From positions 310,001 through 374,000 of the forward strand of contig NZ_JAKGCU010000001.1 of assembly GCF_021556435.1 (NCBI RefSeq): DNA of 64,000 nucleotides, read 5' to 3'. Positions within the stretch are counted from its first letter, which is position 1. Each line of letters opens with the position of its first letter. Position numbers and translations under genes: made by a program. Source of the stretch: Gordonia tangerina. Its GTDB lineage: Bacteria; Actinomycetota; Actinomycetes; Mycobacteriales; Mycobacteriaceae. The notes under the pieces are model-generated. The model saw only the letters and a list, made by a program, of their open reading frames with translations. It was not told the origin of the DNA and searched no databases. Shown here in pieces: positions 50,861-59,416 of this stretch.

Positions 50861-52465
50861 GTGACCAGCCGGGGAAACGTTCAGATCGGGCGCCTGTCTG
50901 CCATCGCTGTCGCGCTCGCAGTGGCGGTGGGTTCGATCGTGCTGCCGTCCGCCGATGCGGCACCCGCGCAGGAGTTGCGGTGGGGCCCGTGCCCCGCGAT
51001 CCACGACGCATCCCCGGCGGCACGGTGTGCGACGGTGCAGGTGCCGCTCGACCACGCGATGCCGAGCGGTCCGACGATCGACATCATGATCAGCAGGCTC
51101 CCGGCGCGCGATCCGGGCCGTCGTCGTGGCGTGCTCATCGGCAACCCGGGCGGGCCCGGTTCCGACGCCATCGGGATGTTCTCCCGGCTCCCGGTGCCCG
51201 ATGAGATGCGCGACGAGTGGGACCTGGTTGGCGTACAGCCACGCGGATTGCTCTCGTCGACGCCGCTGACGTGCACGCCGGTCTCCGACTCGCAGCAGCT
51301 GGCCTTGCTCACCGAGGGCGGGGCACTGCATCGCCGCCGCTGTGCGGCGTCGGCGCCCGCCTACCTACGCACCATCACCACCGAGAACACGGCCCGCGAC
51401 ATCGAGGTCGTGCGCCGCGTGCTCGGCGTATCGAAGGTGAGCCTGTACGGCATTTCCTATGGCACGCTGCTGATGTCGACGTACGCCACGCTGTTCGGGC
51501 AGCGCACCGACCGGCTGGTGCTCGACTCCGCGGTCAACCCGGCACTGGTCTGGAACGGGATTCCGGGTTCGCAGACGCAGGCGTTCAAGAGTCGGATGAA
51601 CGAAATGTTGGTGTGGATCGCGAAGCACGACAACATCTATCACCTCGGGCGCACGCCGCTGGCGGTGTATCGGCAGTGGAGTGCGAAGATTGTCGCCGAG
51701 TCCGGCGTGCCACCGTCGCTCGCCGCGCCTCCGGCACAGGTCGGTGACGTTCCGCCCGGATTGCGTGCGATCGCGCAGCAGTATCTCGCCGGAGTGAACC
51801 TCACCGCCGATGCCCGTGCGCGCGTGGAGAATCTCATTGCGACACTGACTGTTCCGGGTATACAGTCGAATTCGTTGCTGCTCAGCATCACTCGCATCGC
51901 CGTCCCGGACCGCAACAAATGGCCGTTCGTGGCGATGCGGATCAACGGCCGCGCCCAACCGAAGGCCGAACCCGATCCGGAGGTCGTTGCCATCCTGACG
52001 AGTCTGCAGGACCTTCAGTCGGTGATCATGTGCAACGAGAACCAGATGCCGGCGCAGCCGCTGCAGGTCCCCGCGTCGGTGTTCCTCAACGGTGTGGTGG
52101 CAGACGTCTTCGACGGGCCGGGTCTCTATTACCAGTCGGGGATGGCCTGTGCGGGTGCACCTGCTGTGACTACGCCGGTGGCGGTGACCAACAACCATCT
52201 CGCCGTGCAGCCACTGCAGCTGCAGGCGCGAGACGACCCGCAAACGCCCTACCGCGAGTCGTTGGCGATGCACCGGCTGATGGGCAGCCATCTGATCACC
52301 GTTGGTGGCGGCGACCACGCGCAGCTGGGGCGATCGCATCCACCGCTCGATCGTGCGATCGTCGAGTACCTGCGCACTGGTACGACCACGGTGACCGAGG
52401 TCCCGGAACCGCCGATCACCGCGTCGCTGACCACGCCGCCGACCACCGGGATCGGGAGACTGTGA
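50861..52465 (+). CDS. Secreted alpha/beta hydrolase, TAP-like peptidase/esterase
   Basis: 534-aa exported hydrolase. The signal peptide (AIAVALAVAVGSIVLPSADA) ends near AAPA. The nucleophile is in YGISYGTLLMSTYATLFGQR and the charge-relay histidine is in VGGGDHAQLGRS. Oxyanion: VLIGNPGGPGSDAIGM. It resembles Streptomyces SlpD/E and mycobacterial CaeA/Hip1-like enzymes, which are peptidases or esterases of the cell surface. GTG 50861. Its TGA overlaps the next gene's ATG by one base. Confidence 0.87.
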   Translation: MTSRGNVQIGRLSAIAVALAVAVGSIVLPSADAAPAQELRWGPCPAIHDASPAARCATVQVPLDHAMPSGPTIDIMISRLPARDPGRRRGVLIGNPGGPGSDAIGMFSRLPVPDEMRDEWDLVGVQPRGLLSSTPLTCTPVSDSQQLALLTEGGALHRRRCAASAPAYLRTITTENTARDIEVVRRVLGVSKVSLYGISYGTLLMSTYATLFGQRTDRLVLDSAVNPALVWNGIPGSQTQAFKSRMNEMLVWIAKHDNIYHLGRTPLAVYRQWSAKIVAESGVPPSLAAPPAQVGDVPPGLRAIAQQYLAGVNLTADARARVENLIATLTVPGIQSNSLLLSITRIAVPDRNKWPFVAMRINGRAQPKAEPDPEVVAILTSLQDLQSVIMCNENQMPAQPLQVPASVFLNGVVADVFDGPGLYYQSGMACAGAPAVTTPVAVTNNHLAVQPLQLQARDDPQTPYRESLAMHRLMGSHLITVGGGDHAQLGRSHPPLDRAIVEYLRTGTTTVTEVPEPPITASLTTPPTTGIGRL

Positions 52466-53007
52466 TGATGTCGGACGTCGTCCGCGGACTCGACGATCTC
52501 GCGGCGGAAATGGACTCGGGCATCGTGGCCATCGACGGCCCGTCCGGATCGGGGAAGTCGACGGTGGCCGACGCGCTGGTGGCGCGCCTGCGTCAGCGCG
52601 GCACCGGAGTGCAGCTGATCCGCACCGACGACTTCGCCACCTGGGACAATCCCGTCGCCTGGTGGCCTGAGTTGGAAACCGACCTCCTGCAGGCGTTCAT
52701 CCGGCGACACGATTACCACTATCGGCCGCGGGTGTGGCGGGACGGCGTGGCCAAGCCTGGGCGGCTGGTGTGGTTGCGGTGGGAACCGCTGCTCATCATC
52801 GAGGGGGTGTCGTCGGCGCGTCGGCGCATCGCCCCGCGTCTGACCCACTCCCTGTGGCTCGACGGTGGATCTGCGGCGGAACGGCTCGAACGGGCGGTCG
52901 CACGCGATGGTGAAGAGTCACGGCCCTTGTTGCAGCGGTGGCAGCAGTTCGAGCGGGGCTGGTTCGCCGTCGACGGAACCCGGCAGCGGTCTCGTGTGCT
53001 GGACTGA
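52465..53007 (+). CDS. P-loop kinase, uridine-kinase-like
   Basis: 180-aa P-loop NTPase. Walker A is IVAIDGPSGSGKSTVADALV, with an acidic strand VQLIRTDDFATWDNP and LLIIEGVSSARR. The fold is that of uridine kinases and related small-molecule kinases, but the lid is short and the substrate is unassigned. The ATG at 52465 is the last base of the preceding stop, so it is coupled to the hydrolase gene. Confidence 0.8.
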   Translation: MMSDVVRGLDDLAAEMDSGIVAIDGPSGSGKSTVADALVARLRQRGTGVQLIRTDDFATWDNPVAWWPELETDLLQAFIRRHDYHYRPRVWRDGVAKPGRLVWLRWEPLLIIEGVSSARRRIAPRLTHSLWLDGGSAAERLERAVARDGEESRPLLQRWQQFERGWFAVDGTRQRSRVLD

Positions 53008-53032
53008 TCGACCGCCGGCGTTAGGGTGAGCC

Positions 53033-53761
53033 ATGGCCGGCTATTCGACGATGGCGGGGCTCGACGCCGACGTCGTCGAGTGCCGTGCCTGTCCGCGTCT
53101 GGTCGAGTGGCGTGAGCAGGTCGCGAGGGACAAACGGGCCGCGTTCGCCGACCAGACCTATTGGGGCCGGCCGGTGCCTGGTTTCGGGCCCGCCGATGCA
53201 CGCGTGGTGATGCTGGGTTTGGCGCCGGCAGCCCACGGGGGTAATCGGACCGGCCGGATGTTCACCGGTGATCAGAGCGGTGACGTGCTGTTCCGGGCGC
53301 TGTACGACGTTGGCTTGGCGAGTCAGCCGACCGCGGTGTCCGTCGACGACGGCATGCAGCTGTACGGGGTGCGGATGACCGCACCGGTGCATTGCGCGCC
53401 GCCGCAGAACAAACCGACCGTCGCCGAACGGGACCGATGCGCGACGTGGCTCGACGCGGAACTCGCGTTGCTGGAGCCCACCCTGCGTTCGGTGGTGGTG
53501 CTCGGTGCGTTCGGGTGGCAGGCGGGTCTGCGGGCGTTCGCCGACCTGGGCTGGAGCGTCGACCGACCGAAACCCAAGTTCGGCCACGGCGCCCGAACGA
53601 CCATCCGCCGCGGCGAGGCGGAGCTGACCATCTTCGGCAGTTACCACGTGAGCCAACACAACACCTTCACCGGCCGGCTCACCCCGGCGATGTTGGCCGA
53701 CGTACTGACCGCGGCCGCTGAACACGCCGGGCTGTCACCGAAGCGGCCGCGCCGTGACTGA
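53033..53761 (+). CDS. udgB: Family-5 uracil-DNA glycosylase
   Basis: 242-aa type-5 UDG with a 4Fe-4S cluster: cysteines in ECRACPRL and in APVHCAPPQNKPTVAERDRC. The catalytic motif A is MLGLAPAAHGGNRTGRMFTG and motif B is GSYHVSQHNTFTGRLT. It removes uracil and other deaminated bases and is typical of GC-rich actinobacteria. ATG 53033. It probably forms one operon with the P-loop kinase 25 bp upstream. Confidence 0.93.
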   Translation: MAGYSTMAGLDADVVECRACPRLVEWREQVARDKRAAFADQTYWGRPVPGFGPADARVVMLGLAPAAHGGNRTGRMFTGDQSGDVLFRALYDVGLASQPTAVSVDDGMQLYGVRMTAPVHCAPPQNKPTVAERDRCATWLDAELALLEPTLRSVVVLGAFGWQAGLRAFADLGWSVDRPKPKFGHGARTTIRRGEAELTIFGSYHVSQHNTFTGRLTPAMLADVLTAAAEHAGLSPKRPRRD

Positions 53762-53818
53762 CGAGTAGTCTGCGATGGGCGGTGACAACGAGGTCAGCCG
53801 CAGATCGGGGGTCGACTC

Positions 53819-53980
53819 ATGAAGAAGGTGCTCGCCCGATGGTTGGGCCGTCACCCGGACTCCCGCTGCCGCTGCGGCCACGCCCGTGACGCGCACACCC
53901 ACTATCGATCCGGTACCGACTGCGCCGTCTGCGGTCCGACGGTGTGCGCGCGGTTTCGGCCTGACCGATCGGTGCGGTGA
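53819..53980 (+). CDS. Cys-rich miniprotein, zinc-ribbon-like
   Basis: 53-aa protein, MKKVLARWLGRHPDSR then CRCGHARDAHTHYRSGTDC, AVCGPTVCARF. Five cysteines and several histidines are spaced like a small zinc ribbon (C-x-C-G-H ... C-x2-C-x4-C). Similar small ORFs occur in actinobacteria, without known function. ATG 53819; a weak purine-rich stretch (GGGG) lies a few bases upstream. Found by reading; it has a complete stop at 53978-53980. Confidence 0.6.
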   Translation: MKKVLARWLGRHPDSRCRCGHARDAHTHYRSGTDCAVCGPTVCARFRPDRSVR

Positions 53981-54084
53981 GTCGTCGCCGGTGGGTGCCG
54001 CGCACGGAATAGTGGTGGCCGCAGGCTCCGGGTCTCCTCAGCTCAGCAAGCGGTAATGAACGGGCTTTCCTGGCGAAGGTGAAC

Positions 54085-54807
54085 TCAGCCGCGTCGACCG
54101 GCGGCCAGGCGCTCGGTGCGCAGGCGGGCCACCTCGGGAAGCTGCAGCGGCGCCAGCGAATCGGTACCGAGGGCACGCGCCAGCAGATGGTCGGCGAGTT
54201 CGGGGTTACGCGCGAGCGCCGGACCGTGCATGTAGGTGCCGATCACCGATCCTTGCACCACACCCTCGGTGCCGTCGCCCACGCCGTTGCCGACCCCGTG
54301 CCGCACGCGGGCCAACGGCCGCGCGTCGTCGCCGAGAGTGCTTCCGCCGCGGTGGTTCTCGAAGCCACTCAGTGGTGCGGTCAACCCGTCGACAACCGGA
54401 TCGGTGACGAGTTCGCCAATGCTGCGGCTCTCCTGCGGCGAGGTGGTGAGGTCGAACAGCGAGATCCCGTCGACGCGTTCACCCGCAGACGTCTCGTACC
54501 AGTGGCCCAGCACCTGGATCGCCGCACAGATCGCCAAGACCGGCCGGCCCGCGTCCGCGGCACGCTGCAACCCGGGAAAACGGGTGAGGTGGCGGGTGGC
54601 CAGACGCTGCGCGTAGTCCTCGGCGCCACCCAGGGTGTAGACGTCCAGCGAGTCGGGTACCTCGTCATCGAGGGTGATCTGGATGATCTCGGCATCGATT
54701 CCGCGCATGCGCGCGCGCTGCCGGAGCACGAGCGCGTTGCCGCCATCTCCGTAGGTACCCATCACATCGGGCAGGACGAGGCCGATCCGCAATGTGGATT
54801 CGCTCAT
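54085..54807 (-). CDS. gatD: Lipid II isoglutaminyl synthase, glutaminase subunit GatD
   Basis: 240-aa class I glutamine amidotransferase. The nucleophile cysteine is in RPVLAICAAIQVLGHW, the His in GTYMHGPALARNPEL, and the start motif is LVLPDVMGTYGDGGNALVLR. It supplies ammonia to MurT, which amidates the D-Glu of lipid II, a modification needed for wall crosslinking. ATG 54807 overlaps the murT stop (ATGA). Same order as Rv3712-Rv3713. Confidence 0.95.
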   Translation of the reverse strand: MSESTLRIGLVLPDVMGTYGDGGNALVLRQRARMRGIDAEIIQITLDDEVPDSLDVYTLGGAEDYAQRLATRHLTRFPGLQRAADAGRPVLAICAAIQVLGHWYETSAGERVDGISLFDLTTSPQESRSIGELVTDPVVDGLTAPLSGFENHRGGSTLGDDARPLARVRHGVGNGVGDGTEGVVQGSVIGTYMHGPALARNPELADHLLARALGTDSLAPLQLPEVARLRTERLAAGRRG

Positions 54808-56087
54808 GACCCCGCCCCCTTCAGGTCGGCGCCGCGGGCGCGCTCGGCGCGCTCCAGGGCGGTGCCGAGATCGCGGAACGCAGTGTAGTTGGCGAGTACC
54901 TCCACTCGGCCCGGCGGACAGGAGGCGATCGCCTTCATCGGATCGGGAACGGTGGTGTGCTCGGCGCCCGCGTAGAGCAGCCGGACGGACAGGTCGGCCG
55001 CACGCTCGCCGGCGGCGACCACCTGCATCGTCTCGAACGCCTCGAACCGCACATCCCACAGCCAGGAGAGGTCCTCACCGTCGGGGACCTGCCCGTTGAC
55101 CGCGATCACCAGACCATCGGCGTCCTGGTCGATCATCGACAGGGCTTCCTGCCAGCCCGCCGGATTCTTGGCCAGCAGCGTGCGCACCGAGTGGTTGCCG
55201 ACCTGATGAATGCCGTAGCGCCCGGCGACCTCCCCGACCGTGCCCACCGCCGCGACCGCCTTCGCCGGGTCGGCGCCCATCGCCACCGCTGCGGCCACCG
55301 CCTGGGCAGCGTTGCCCCGGTTCGCGCGACCGGGCACCGACAGCGTCATCGGGGCGGTGAATCCGCCGGGGCCATAGAGGTTCTCGTCGTCGAACCACCA
55401 GTCGGGGGTGGGGCGGCGGAAGTTCTCGTCACCGCTCGAGCGCCAGTCGTCGCCCGACCGGATGATGGGCTCGCCGGTGCGCGGGCAACTCACCGAGTCG
55501 CCCACCCAGCCGGCTCCCGCGGCCACCCACACCACATCGGTGGCGTCGAACGCGGCCGATGTGATCAACACGTCGTCGCAGTTGGCGACGATCGTCATCG
55601 CCGGATGGCGTGCGATGCCTTCCCGGAGTCGCCGTTCGATCATGTTGATCTCGCCGACCCGGTCGAGTTGATCGCGCGACAGGTTCAGCAGCACCAACAC
55701 CTCCGGGTCGACAGCATCGCTGACACCCGGCACATGCAACTCGTCGACCTCGAGCGCGCAGATCGTCGCGGGACGATGCAGCGTGAGGGTGGCGATGATG
55801 CCGGCGTCCATGTTGGCGCCGTCGGCCTGGGTGGCCACGTCGCCGAGCTCGGACAGGGCCGCCGCCGTCATCCGCGTCGTCGTCGACTTACCGTTCGTGC
55901 CGGTCACCAGCGCAGAGCGCTTGCCGGCGGCCAGGCGGCTCATGATGTTCGGATCGATCTTCGCGGCGATCAGACCACCGATCATCGACCCCTTACCGCG
56001 ACCTGCGGTTCGCGACGCCCAGCGGGCCGCCGACGCGGCTGCCAGCGCCAGGTTGGTGCGCATCGGGACTCTGGTGCGGTCGGACAT
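54804..56087 (-). CDS. murT: Lipid II isoglutaminyl synthase, ligase subunit MurT
   Basis: 427-aa Mur-ligase-like enzyme. The ATP-binding motif is LVTGTNGKSTTTRMTAAAL, with LEVDELHVPGVSDAVDPEVL and LLNLSRDQLDRVGEINMIER. The family's zinc-ribbon region is reduced: only one cysteine is seen in DSVSCPRTGEPIIRSG, where four are usual in firmicute enzymes. ATG 56087 (MSDRTRVPMRTNL) is used; ATG 56063 is possible. It forms the ligase half of the MurT/GatD complex. Confidence 0.95.
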   Translation of the reverse strand: MSDRTRVPMRTNLALAAASAARWASRTAGRGKGSMIGGLIAAKIDPNIMSRLAAGKRSALVTGTNGKSTTTRMTAAALSELGDVATQADGANMDAGIIATLTLHRPATICALEVDELHVPGVSDAVDPEVLVLLNLSRDQLDRVGEINMIERRLREGIARHPAMTIVANCDDVLITSAAFDATDVVWVAAGAGWVGDSVSCPRTGEPIIRSGDDWRSSGDENFRRPTPDWWFDDENLYGPGGFTAPMTLSVPGRANRGNAAQAVAAAVAMGADPAKAVAAVGTVGEVAGRYGIHQVGNHSVRTLLAKNPAGWQEALSMIDQDADGLVIAVNGQVPDGEDLSWLWDVRFEAFETMQVVAAGERAADLSVRLLYAGAEHTTVPDPMKAIASCPPGRVEVLANYTAFRDLGTALERAERARGADLKGAGS

Positions 56088-56151
56088 GGCACGAGTCTGA
56101 CACAAGCGCCCGTCGACAGGTCGCCCGTGCGGCGCCGGTACGCTCACGGAC

Positions 56152-57210
56152 GTGAGTCAGGCCACAGCGATGTCTCCGTCCCTGCCCACCCGGGTCCGGC
56201 GTGCGCTGATGCGCTCCGCCGGACGCATCCCACCGGTGGTGTTGCGCTTCGCCGGCCAGTGGGGCCGGGTCAACGCCGACGGTGACCGGTTGTCGCCGGA
56301 GATGGCGTTGACCGGACTGATCGCAGACAAGGTGCCGGCTTTCGAGATCGCCGGCAAACCGGTGTCGCAGGCGCGCGCGGATCTGACCGCCAACGCGGCG
56401 ACGTTGGCGGAGGATCTGCCGGCGATGGCGGTCGAAGAGGACTTGCTCATCGACGGACCCGGTGGACCGATACCGGCCACGCGGTACCGCGCCCGGGTGC
56501 GTTCGGCCGGCATTCTCGTCTTCTTCCACGGTGGCGGGTTCGTGGTGGGTGATCGGGTCAGCCACGACAACCTGGTACGTCGGCTGGCGTTGTCGACCGG
56601 CGCCGACATCCTGTCCGTCGACTACCGGCTGGCCCCGGAGCATCCGTTCCCGGCTGCCGTCGACGACGCGGTCGCCGCGTGGCGCTTCGCGGTCGAAAAG
56701 GCGCCGCAATGGGGTGTGGCGACCGAGCGCATCGCGGTGGGCGGCGACAGCGCCGGCGGAAACCTGGCTGCGGTGGTGGCACAGCAGGTCCGCGACGACG
56801 CGATCACCCCCTGCCTGCAGATGCTCATCTACCCGGTGGTCGACGTGACGACGAAACGGGCGTCGCGCCGCGAGTTCGCCGAAGGCCTGTATCTCACCGA
56901 CGAACACATGGACTGGTTCACCGACCACTATGTGCCCGACGCGACCCAGCGCTCCGATCCGCGCGTCTCACCGCTGCTGGCCGACGATCTCAGCGGACTC
57001 GCGCCTGCGTATGTGATCGTCGCCGGATTCGATCCGCTGCGCGACGAGGGAATTGCCTATGCCGATCGTCTCAAGCAGGCGGGTGTCCCGGTGACCCTCG
57101 ACCGCGCCGGCAACCTGATCCACGCCTTCGCCAACATGACGCTGATCAGCCCGGACGCGCGTGCCGCCGTCGAGCGCATCGGCGCCGCGCTCGCGTACGC
57201 GTTTCGCTGA
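56152..57210 (+). CDS. HSL-family esterase/lipase (alpha/beta hydrolase)
   Basis: 352-aa hydrolase of the hormone-sensitive-lipase group. Oxyanion motif FFHGGGFVVGDRVSHD, nucleophile in VGGDSAGGNLAAVVAQ, Asp in VIVAGFDPLRDEG and His in NLIHAFANM. No signal peptide. Mycobacterial Lip proteins have the same motifs. GTG 56152. Its 3' end is overlapped by the C-terminal coding region of the EamA gene on the other strand. Confidence 0.92.
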   Translation: MSQATAMSPSLPTRVRRALMRSAGRIPPVVLRFAGQWGRVNADGDRLSPEMALTGLIADKVPAFEIAGKPVSQARADLTANAATLAEDLPAMAVEEDLLIDGPGGPIPATRYRARVRSAGILVFFHGGGFVVGDRVSHDNLVRRLALSTGADILSVDYRLAPEHPFPAAVDDAVAAWRFAVEKAPQWGVATERIAVGGDSAGGNLAAVVAQQVRDDAITPCLQMLIYPVVDVTTKRASRREFAEGLYLTDEHMDWFTDHYVPDATQRSDPRVSPLLADDLSGLAPAYVIVAGFDPLRDEGIAYADRLKQAGVPVTLDRAGNLIHAFANMTLISPDARAAVERIGAALAYAFR

Positions 57211-58167
57211 CCCGGTATCGGCCGGGGGCTTGGGCCGCGACCTCGGAGCGGCCAGCACGCCGACCGCGCATCCGACGATCACCGTGATCGCGCCGATCAG
57301 CTCGACGGCGCTCGGACGCTCACCCAGCAATGCCCACGCCGCGGTGATGCCGACGATCGGCACCAACAACGACAGCGGCGCGACGCTGCTGGCGGGGTGG
57401 CGCGACATCAGGTACACCCACAGCCCGGACCCGACCACGGTGCCCAGCAGCACCGTGTAGGCGAGTCCGGCCAGCGCGAGCAGACCGCTGCGCGAGTCGA
57501 GAGTGGTCAGCGACTCGACACCGGCGCGGGGTCCGTCGAACACCAGACTCATCGCGGCGAACGGGATCGGTGGGACCACCGACATCCACAGGGTCATGCG
57601 CAGCGCGTTGTCGAGGCGGGCGTCGGGGGCCGGCCGCGTGGGCGGATGCTGCGCGGCGAGCCTGCTGCCGATGTTGCCGAACGCCCAGCCGAGGCCACCG
57701 AGCACGGTGAGCACCATCGGGACCAGCGCACCCAGCCCGAGCGGGCTGCCGGTGGCGCGGTCGATCCCGATGACCGCCATGCCGAGCACCGCCACCACGA
57801 TGCCCACCACCTGGAGCAGGGCCATGCGCTCGCGCAGGAACAGCACTCCGAGCAGCACGGTGAACGGAGCCGACGTCTGCAGCACCAGCGACGCGAGTCC
57901 GGTTGGCATCCCCAGATGCATCGCCAGGAACAGGAAGGCGAACTGGACGAAGCCGAATCCGGTGGCGTACAGCAGAAACCACCGCAGGCGCACGTGCGGG
58001 AAGGTGACGAACGCGATGACCGGGACGGCCATCACCGCGAAGCGCAGCGCTGCGCAGAAAAACGGCGGGAAGTGGTCGAGGCTGAGGCGGATCGCAATGA
58101 AGTTCAGTCCCCACAGCGCCACCACTGCAAGCCCGAGAAGCCGGTCGCGGTTGGTCATGACGACCAT
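56968..58167 (-). CDS. EamA/DMT-family exporter with long antisense C-terminal extension
   Basis: 399-aa drug/metabolite transporter. Ten membrane helices are visible (VVALWGLNFIAIRLSLDHFP; LASLVLQTSAPFTVLLGVLF; VAPLSLLVPIVGITAAWALL). The EamA homology ends near residue 315 (LAAPRSRPKPPA), but the frame continues for about 80 further residues, antisense to the 3' end of the esterase gene, and stops at 56968. The overlap is 243 bp (56968-57210). Either the tail is real or the native stop was lost. ATG 58167 or 58158 starts the protein. Substrate unknown. Confidence 0.85.
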   Translation of the reverse strand: MVVMTNRDRLLGLAVVALWGLNFIAIRLSLDHFPPFFCAALRFAVMAVPVIAFVTFPHVRLRWFLLYATGFGFVQFAFLFLAMHLGMPTGLASLVLQTSAPFTVLLGVLFLRERMALLQVVGIVVAVLGMAVIGIDRATGSPLGLGALVPMVLTVLGGLGWAFGNIGSRLAAQHPPTRPAPDARLDNALRMTLWMSVVPPIPFAAMSLVFDGPRAGVESLTTLDSRSGLLALAGLAYTVLLGTVVGSGLWVYLMSRHPASSVAPLSLLVPIVGITAAWALLGERPSAVELIGAITVIVGCAVGVLAAPRSRPKPPADTGSAKRVRERGADALDGGTRVRADQRHVGEGVDQVAGAVEGHRDTRLLETIGIGNSLVAQRIESGDDHIRRRESAEIVGQQR

Positions 58168-58245
58168 CGTGGAGACGAATTCGATCAAGGACAATCGAAT
58201 TGTTGTGCACTGATGATGTAGTTTCTCTACATTGTCAGTGCATTG

Positions 58246-59265
58246 TCACCGCCAGCCGAGCGCCGGCGCCACGTGCGTCAGGATCGACTCGAGGACGTGT
58301 GCGTTGTAGTCCACGCCGAGTTGATTGGGAACGGTCAGTAGAAGGGTGTCCGCGGCGGCGATGGCCTCGTCCTCGCGCAACTGCTCGATCAGCTTGTCCG
58401 GTTCGTCGGCGTAACTGCGACCGAATCGTGCGACGGCGTTGTCGATCACGCCCACCTGATCGTCCTCGGAGCCACCGCGACCGAAGTAGGCACGGTCGAG
58501 GTCGTCGACGATCGCGAAGATGCTGCGGCTCACCGACACCCGCGGTTCACGAGAGTGGCCGGCGTCGGTCCACGCCTTCCGATATCGCTCGATCTGCTCG
58601 GCCTGTAGCTGGTGGAACGGTACGCCGGTGTCCTCGGTGAGCAGCGTCGAGCTCATCAGGTTCATACCCTGCTGCGCAGTCCATTCCGCGGTAGCGCGGG
58701 AGCCCGCACCCCACCAGATGCGCTCGCGCAGCCCGGGTGACTGGGGTTCGATGGGTAGCAGTCCCGGTGGGTTCGGGAACATCGGCCGCGGATTCGGTTG
58801 GGCGAAGCCATCTCCCGAGATGACCTTGAGGAAGACGTCGGTGTGCTGGCGCGCCATGTCGGCGTCGGTGGACCCTTCGGGGGGCACATAGCCGAAGTAC
58901 TTGTATCCCTCGATCACCTGCTCGGGCGATCCGCGGCTGATGCCGAGTTGCAGTCGTCCGCCGGAGATGAGGTCAGCGGCTCCGGCGTCCTCGGCCATGT
59001 ACAGCGGGTTCTCGTAGCGCATGTCGATCACGCCGGTGCCGATCTCGATGCGGTCGGTCTTTGCGCCGATCGCCGACAGCAACGGGAACGGTGAGGCGAG
59101 CTGACGCGCGAAATGATGCACGCGGAAGTACGCGCCGTCGGCGCCGAGTTCTTCGGCCGCCACCGCCAGGTCGATGGACTGCAGCAATGTGTCGGACCCG
59201 GACCGCACCTGCGAACCGTGCGCATCCGACCAATGTCCGAAGGACAGGAACCCGATGTTCTTCAT
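58246..59265 (-). CDS. LLM-class flavin-dependent oxidoreductase
   Basis: 339-aa luciferase-like monooxygenase. Seen: IGFLSFGHWSDAHGSQVRSG, the phosphate-binding GRLQLGISRGSPEQVIEGYK, and IWWGAGSRATAEWTAQQGMN. Members use reduced FMN or F420; the cofactor cannot be told for certain. ATG 59265 (MKNIGFLSFGHWS). It is divergent from the LysR-type gene, 151 bp between starts, and may be its target. Confidence 0.88.
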   Translation of the reverse strand: MKNIGFLSFGHWSDAHGSQVRSGSDTLLQSIDLAVAAEELGADGAYFRVHHFARQLASPFPLLSAIGAKTDRIEIGTGVIDMRYENPLYMAEDAGAADLISGGRLQLGISRGSPEQVIEGYKYFGYVPPEGSTDADMARQHTDVFLKVISGDGFAQPNPRPMFPNPPGLLPIEPQSPGLRERIWWGAGSRATAEWTAQQGMNLMSSTLLTEDTGVPFHQLQAEQIERYRKAWTDAGHSREPRVSVSRSIFAIVDDLDRAYFGRGGSEDDQVGVIDNAVARFGRSYADEPDKLIEQLREDEAIAAADTLLLTVPNQLGVDYNAHVLESILTHVAPALGWR

Positions 59266-59416
59266 ACGTGACCAAACAGTACTCCGGTCCGCTTCATTCC
59301 CGGCGGTTCCTCCTCCTGCATTCCCCAGAGTCTCCACCAACTCGCGGCGGATATGCGCGGATACCCGGCGGAGGAACCGCGGTGGCCGCGGCGGTGCGGC
59401 GCAGTACGTTGGCGGT

